A stretch of DNA of 49,896 nt from Porphyrobacter sp. SLTP (lineage in GTDB: Bacteria; Pseudomonadota; Alphaproteobacteria; Sphingomonadales; Sphingomonadaceae), in NCBI RefSeq assembly GCF_009905735.1, contig NZ_JAAALE010000021.1:1-49896 (forward strand). The letters run 5' to 3'. Position numbers and translations under genes: made by a program. Below are positions 47,401-49,896 of the stretch, piece after piece; position 1 is the first letter of the stretch; the number at the start of each line of letters is the position of its first letter. The notes under the pieces are model-generated. The model worked only from the letters and a program-made list of their open reading frames with translations. It had not been told where the DNA came from and made no database searches.

Positions 47401-48330
47401 ATGACCATCAGCTTCAAGGACAAGGTCGCCATCGTCACCGGTGCAGGCGGCGGGCTCGGCAAGGCCTATGCGCTCGAACTCGCCCGGCGCGGGGCGAAGG
47501 TTGTCGTCAACGACCTCGGCGGTTCGCGTGACGGGACCGGCACCTCGGACGCCGCGGCGCAGGTCGTCGCCGAAATCGAAGCGATGGGCGGCGAAGCGGT
47601 CGCCAATGGCGGCTCGGTCACCGAATTCGAGCAGATGGAAAAGATGGTTGCCGACGCCAAGCAGAAGTGGGGCGGCGTGCATGTGCTGATCAACAACGCG
47701 GGCGTGCTGCGCGACAAGACCTTCGCCAAGATGGAACCGGCCGACTTCGAATTCGTGGTCAAGGTCCACCTCACCGGCTCGGCCTTCGCCACCAAGGCGT
47801 GCTGGGAAACCTTCCGCGAACAGGGCTATGGCCGCATCCTGATGACCGCGTCCTCGACTGGCCTGTTCGGCAATTTCGGCCAGGCGAACTATGGCGCGGC
47901 CAAGCTGGGTCTCGCGGGTCTGACCAAGACGCTGGCCCTCGAAGGCGCGAAGTATAACGTGCGCTGCAACACCCTGTCGCCGGTCGCGGGCACCCGCATG
48001 ACCGAAGACCTGTTCCCTGAGGAAGCCTTCAAGCTGTTCGCGCCGGAAAACGTGGTCCCGGCCGCGCTGTTCCTCGTGAGCGAAGACGCGCCGACCAACG
48101 CCATCGTCGGCGCTGGCGCGGGCGGCTACCACTCCTCGTGGACTGTCATGAACGACGCCGTGTGGCTGCCGGAAGGCGAGCGCACGCTCGAAGGCTTCGC
48201 CGCGCGCTGGGAGGAGATCAACTCCTTCACCAACCTCATCGCCCCGCAGTCCGGCTCCGAGCAGTCGGGCAACATCCTGCGCGCGATGCAGAAGGTCACC
48301 GGCACCGGCCCCGCCAGCGCGCGCGGTTAA
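47401..48330 (+). CDS. SDR-family 3-hydroxyacyl-CoA dehydrogenase-like oxidoreductase
   Basis: A 309-residue short-chain dehydrogenase. The cofactor motif is TGAGGGLG (13-20), NNAG at about 98-101, Ser151, and the catalytic Tyr164-x3-Lys168 ([10 protein letters not shown]). KVVVNDLGG with an Asp after the second beta-strand suggests NAD(H). The sequence ([27 protein letters not shown], then [18 protein letters not shown]) is like the dehydrogenase part of multifunctional enzyme 2 (17-beta-HSD4), so a beta-oxidation role is plausible. The ATG at 47401 has AGGAG 7 bases upstream. It is followed by a hairpin. Confidence 0.92.
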   Translation: MTISFKDKVAIVTGAGGGLGKAYALELARRGAKVVVNDLGGSRDGTGTSDAAAQVVAEIEAMGGEAVANGGSVTEFEQMEKMVADAKQKWGGVHVLINNAGVLRDKTFAKMEPADFEFVVKVHLTGSAFATKACWETFREQGYGRILMTASSTGLFGNFGQANYGAAKLGLAGLTKTLALEGAKYNVRCNTLSPVAGTRMTEDLFPEEAFKLFAPENVVPAALFLVSEDAPTNAIVGAGAGGYHSSWTVMNDAVWLPEGERTLEGFAARWEEINSFTNLIAPQSGSEQSGNILRAMQKVTGTGPASARG

Positions 48331-48350
48331 AGGCGGTTAGACCGCAAACA

Positions 48351-48384
48351 AAAGGCCCGTCCCTGCGAGGGGGCGGGCCTTTGC
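48351..48384. terminator. Bidirectional terminator between SDR and DUF2794 genes
   Basis: AAAGGCCCGTCCC (48351-48363) pairs with GGGGCGGGCCTTT (48370-48382) around a 6-base loop with one G-T wobble. A-run on the left and T-run on the right make it work in both directions for the convergent genes. Confidence 0.8.
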
Positions 48385-48394
48385 TGTTTGTGGT

Positions 48395-48751
48395 TCAGTC
48401 TTCGACCGCCTTCAGCAACTTGCGCTCCATCGGTGCGAGCACATTGGCAAGATCATGCCCGCGTTTCAGCACCTGCCCGTGTTCGCCGAACAAAGTCCAC
48501 ATCCCCTGCTTCGATCGCAAGGCCGGGCGTTTCTCCAGCCGCGCCTGTGGCCGCTCGGCCGTGCGGCGGAAGGCGGCGAAGGTTGCAGCATGGGCATCGA
48601 AATCCATCGCATAATCGCGCCATTGCCCGGCCGCGACCATCCGCCCGTAAAGATCGAGGATCCGCGTGAGTTCGGCCCGTTCAAACCCGACCTGATCTGC
48701 GCTCCGTCCGGGAAAGGGGACCACCTGACCATGGCCACCCGGGCTCTGCAT
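48395..48751 (-). CDS. DUF2794-family protein
   Basis: 118 residues. The core GFERAELTRILDLYGRMVAAGQWRDYAMDF, FAAFRRTAERPQARLEKRPALRSKQG and GQVLKRGHDLANVLAPMERKLL matches the DUF2794 family found in alphaproteobacteria, with no known role. The ATG at 48751 was chosen; a TTG four codons upstream is the open-frame start. It lies 16 bases downstream of cysE in the same direction. Confidence 0.88.
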   Translation of the reverse strand: MQSPGGHGQVVPFPGRSADQVGFERAELTRILDLYGRMVAAGQWRDYAMDFDAHAATFAAFRRTAERPQARLEKRPALRSKQGMWTLFGEHGQVLKRGHDLANVLAPMERKLLKAVED

Positions 48752-48767
48752 TCCTGAGGTCAACCGG

Positions 48768-49499
48768 CTAGTCCTTGGCCGCGCTCTTGCGGATGCGCAC
48801 CGGCGCAGGCGGCGCAGCGCGTTCGGCGAGCATCGCCTTCATCAGCGCCATTTCCTCGCGCATCGACGTAATCTCGGCCTCAAGCTTTTCGATGCAATCG
48901 CGGCGCTGGCCGCCCTGCTCGTCGCACGGCGGATCATCGCAGGGCGTGCCATAGGGAATGAATTCGCGCAGCCACTCCTCGGCGGGCACCAGCGTCGAGC
49001 GGGCCTTCAGTCCGATCATGGTCGCGCCCGCGGGCACATCCTCGGTCACGACCGCATTCGCGCCGACCCGCGCCCGCTCGCCCACCACGATCGGCCCGAT
49101 GATCTGCGCGCCCGAACCGATGATGACATTGTCCATCAAAGTCGGGTGACGCTTGCCACCCTTGCCATTGGTCGGGTTTGAGCCGCCCAGCGTGACGCAT
49201 TGGTAGATCGTGACATTATCGCCGATCTGCGCCGTCTCGCCGATCACGGTGAAGCCGTGGTCGATGAAGAAATTCTTGCCGATGGTGGCGCCCGGATGAA
49301 TGTCGATCGCGGTCAGAGCGCGGGAGAAATGGTTCACAAACCGCGCGAGGAAATACAGCCGCGCCTCAAACAGCCAATGCGCCACGCGGTGGAGCCCGAG
49401 CGCGAGCACGCCCGGGTAAAGCAGGATTTCCCAACGCGAACGCGGCGCAGGATCGCGCGCCCGCACCGAGTCGAGATAGCTGATCAGCCGTTCAAACAT
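48768..49499 (-). CDS. cysE: Serine O-acetyltransferase
   Basis: Makes O-acetylserine for cysteine synthesis. 243 residues. The N-terminal helices are followed by the left-handed beta-helix: IDIHPGATIGKNFFIDHGFTVIGETAQIGDNVTIYQCVTLGG contains the catalytic His-Asp pair (IDHG) and hexapeptide repeats. GKGGKRHPTLMDNVIIGSGAQIIGP is typical of the EpsC/CysE family. A long charged C-terminal tail with coiled-coil character (EKLEAEITSMREEMALMKAML) is added here. Confidence 0.94.
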   Translation of the reverse strand: MFERLISYLDSVRARDPAPRSRWEILLYPGVLALGLHRVAHWLFEARLYFLARFVNHFSRALTAIDIHPGATIGKNFFIDHGFTVIGETAQIGDNVTIYQCVTLGGSNPTNGKGGKRHPTLMDNVIIGSGAQIIGPIVVGERARVGANAVVTEDVPAGATMIGLKARSTLVPAEEWLREFIPYGTPCDDPPCDEQGGQRRDCIEKLEAEITSMREEMALMKAMLAERAAPPAPVRIRKSAAKD

Positions 49500-49546
49500 C
49501 GCCCGTCACATTCCCACCAAAGCCTGCGCGATGCAACTCGCAGGGC

Positions 49547-49896
49547 CTAGAACAGGCGCTGCTGTTCGGGGCCGTGAAGGGCCTCGAGCGCGGCGCGCCA
49601 CACAGACATGGTGGCAGGCGTCTGACGTTCAAGAGATATCCGGTCGATTGCCGCCACCAGCGCCTCGATCGCGGCAAAGCTGCGGGTGGTGCGCGGCACC
49701 AGATAGTCGCTCGCCCCCTCCGCCAGAGCGAGCCCGCGCTGCTGGGCATGGGCGAGAATGAGCTCTCCCGCCATTTCGTCGTCAGGCGCGCGGATTTCGA
49801 GCTGCACGGAGCCGCCGATGCGCGAGGCGAGGTCAGGCAAAGCGATGCGCCAGCCGCCGTGGTCAGGATCGGCATTGGCGATCAGCAGCAGCGCCC
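49547..49896 (-). CDS. HdaA/DnaA-related protein (AAA+ domain), 5' end outside window
   Basis: The frame runs in from the right edge; only the last 115 or so residues are visible. LLLIANADPDHGGWRIALPDLASRIGGSVQLEI is the DnaA-like AAA+ sensor-I strand followed by the P-D-L-x-S-R motif, and SFAAIEALVAAIDRISLERQTPATMSVWRAALEAL is the sensor-II-like lid. No DnaA domain IV (DNA binding) follows, so it is an Hda/HdaA-type regulator of DnaA-ATP hydrolysis rather than DnaA. Family assignment good; role transferred from known HdaA. Confidence 0.85.
   Translation of the reverse strand, partial: ALLLIANADPDHGGWRIALPDLASRIGGSVQLEIRAPDDEMAGELILAHAQQRGLALAEGASDYLVPRTTRSFAAIEALVAAIDRISLERQTPATMSVWRAALEALHGPEQQRLF

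Overview
The window looks like chromosomal DNA of a GC-rich alphaproteobacterium, most likely Sphingomonadales and probably the Erythrobacter/Porphyrobacter group (inferred from gene content and order; no 16S or other marker is present). Pointers are the rpmF-plsX-fabH-ihfA-merR block, a separate F1-only atpHAGDC operon with a very short epsilon subunit, a SciP (DUF1153) homologue, an HdaA-like protein, and many intergenic palindromic elements. Genes are packed on both strands, often with 4-bp stop/start overlaps. No gap between genes exceeds 300 bases. I see no tRNA, rRNA, CRISPR array, transposase, integrase or prophage block. Almost everything is housekeeping sequence.

Layout. 1-4.1 kb: truncated serine hydrolase, small membrane protein, mutY, and a dciA-dsbA-dsbA run leading into smc (4.1-7.6 kb). 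7.6-10.7 kb (minus): rpmF-plsX-fabH-ihfA-merR. 10.9-13.7 kb: MAPEG protein, metallo-hydrolase, and an S24/XRE repressor divergent from two small unknown genes with palindromic operators between them. 13.7-20.4 kb (minus): aldehyde dehydrogenase, acetolactate-synthase-like ThDP enzyme, 2-hydroxyacid dehydrogenase, cysS and nitroreductase, interspersed with palindromic repeats, one of which lies inside cysS. 20.4-24.3 kb: cobT, fsa, DUF2490, DUF4197. 24.4-30.4 kb (plus): priA, an unknown exported protein, an FeS-type photolyase, GST. 30.4-34.99 kb: palindrome island, unknown gene, ada and DUF1203 sharing a parS site, and an S1-protease membrane protein coupled to a Cys-rich partner. 35.2-39.9 kb: atpHAGDC. 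40-43.7 kb: polytopic membrane protein and S9 peptidase. 43.9-49.9 kb: sciP, SOUL protein, HNH protein, glmU, gph, SDR, DUF2794, cysE, partial hdaA.

Themes. Several genes serve chromosome replication and organisation (dciA, smc, ihfA, priA, sciP, hdaA and the parS site), and several serve DNA repair (mutY, photolyase, ada). No complete undescribed system is evident. The best candidates for a second look are the perfect parS palindrome wholly inside a 20-bp ada/DUF1203 overlap, the palindromic element translated inside cysS, the S24-repressor module with two operator palindromes over its own promoter, and the S1 protease/Cys-rich membrane pair.
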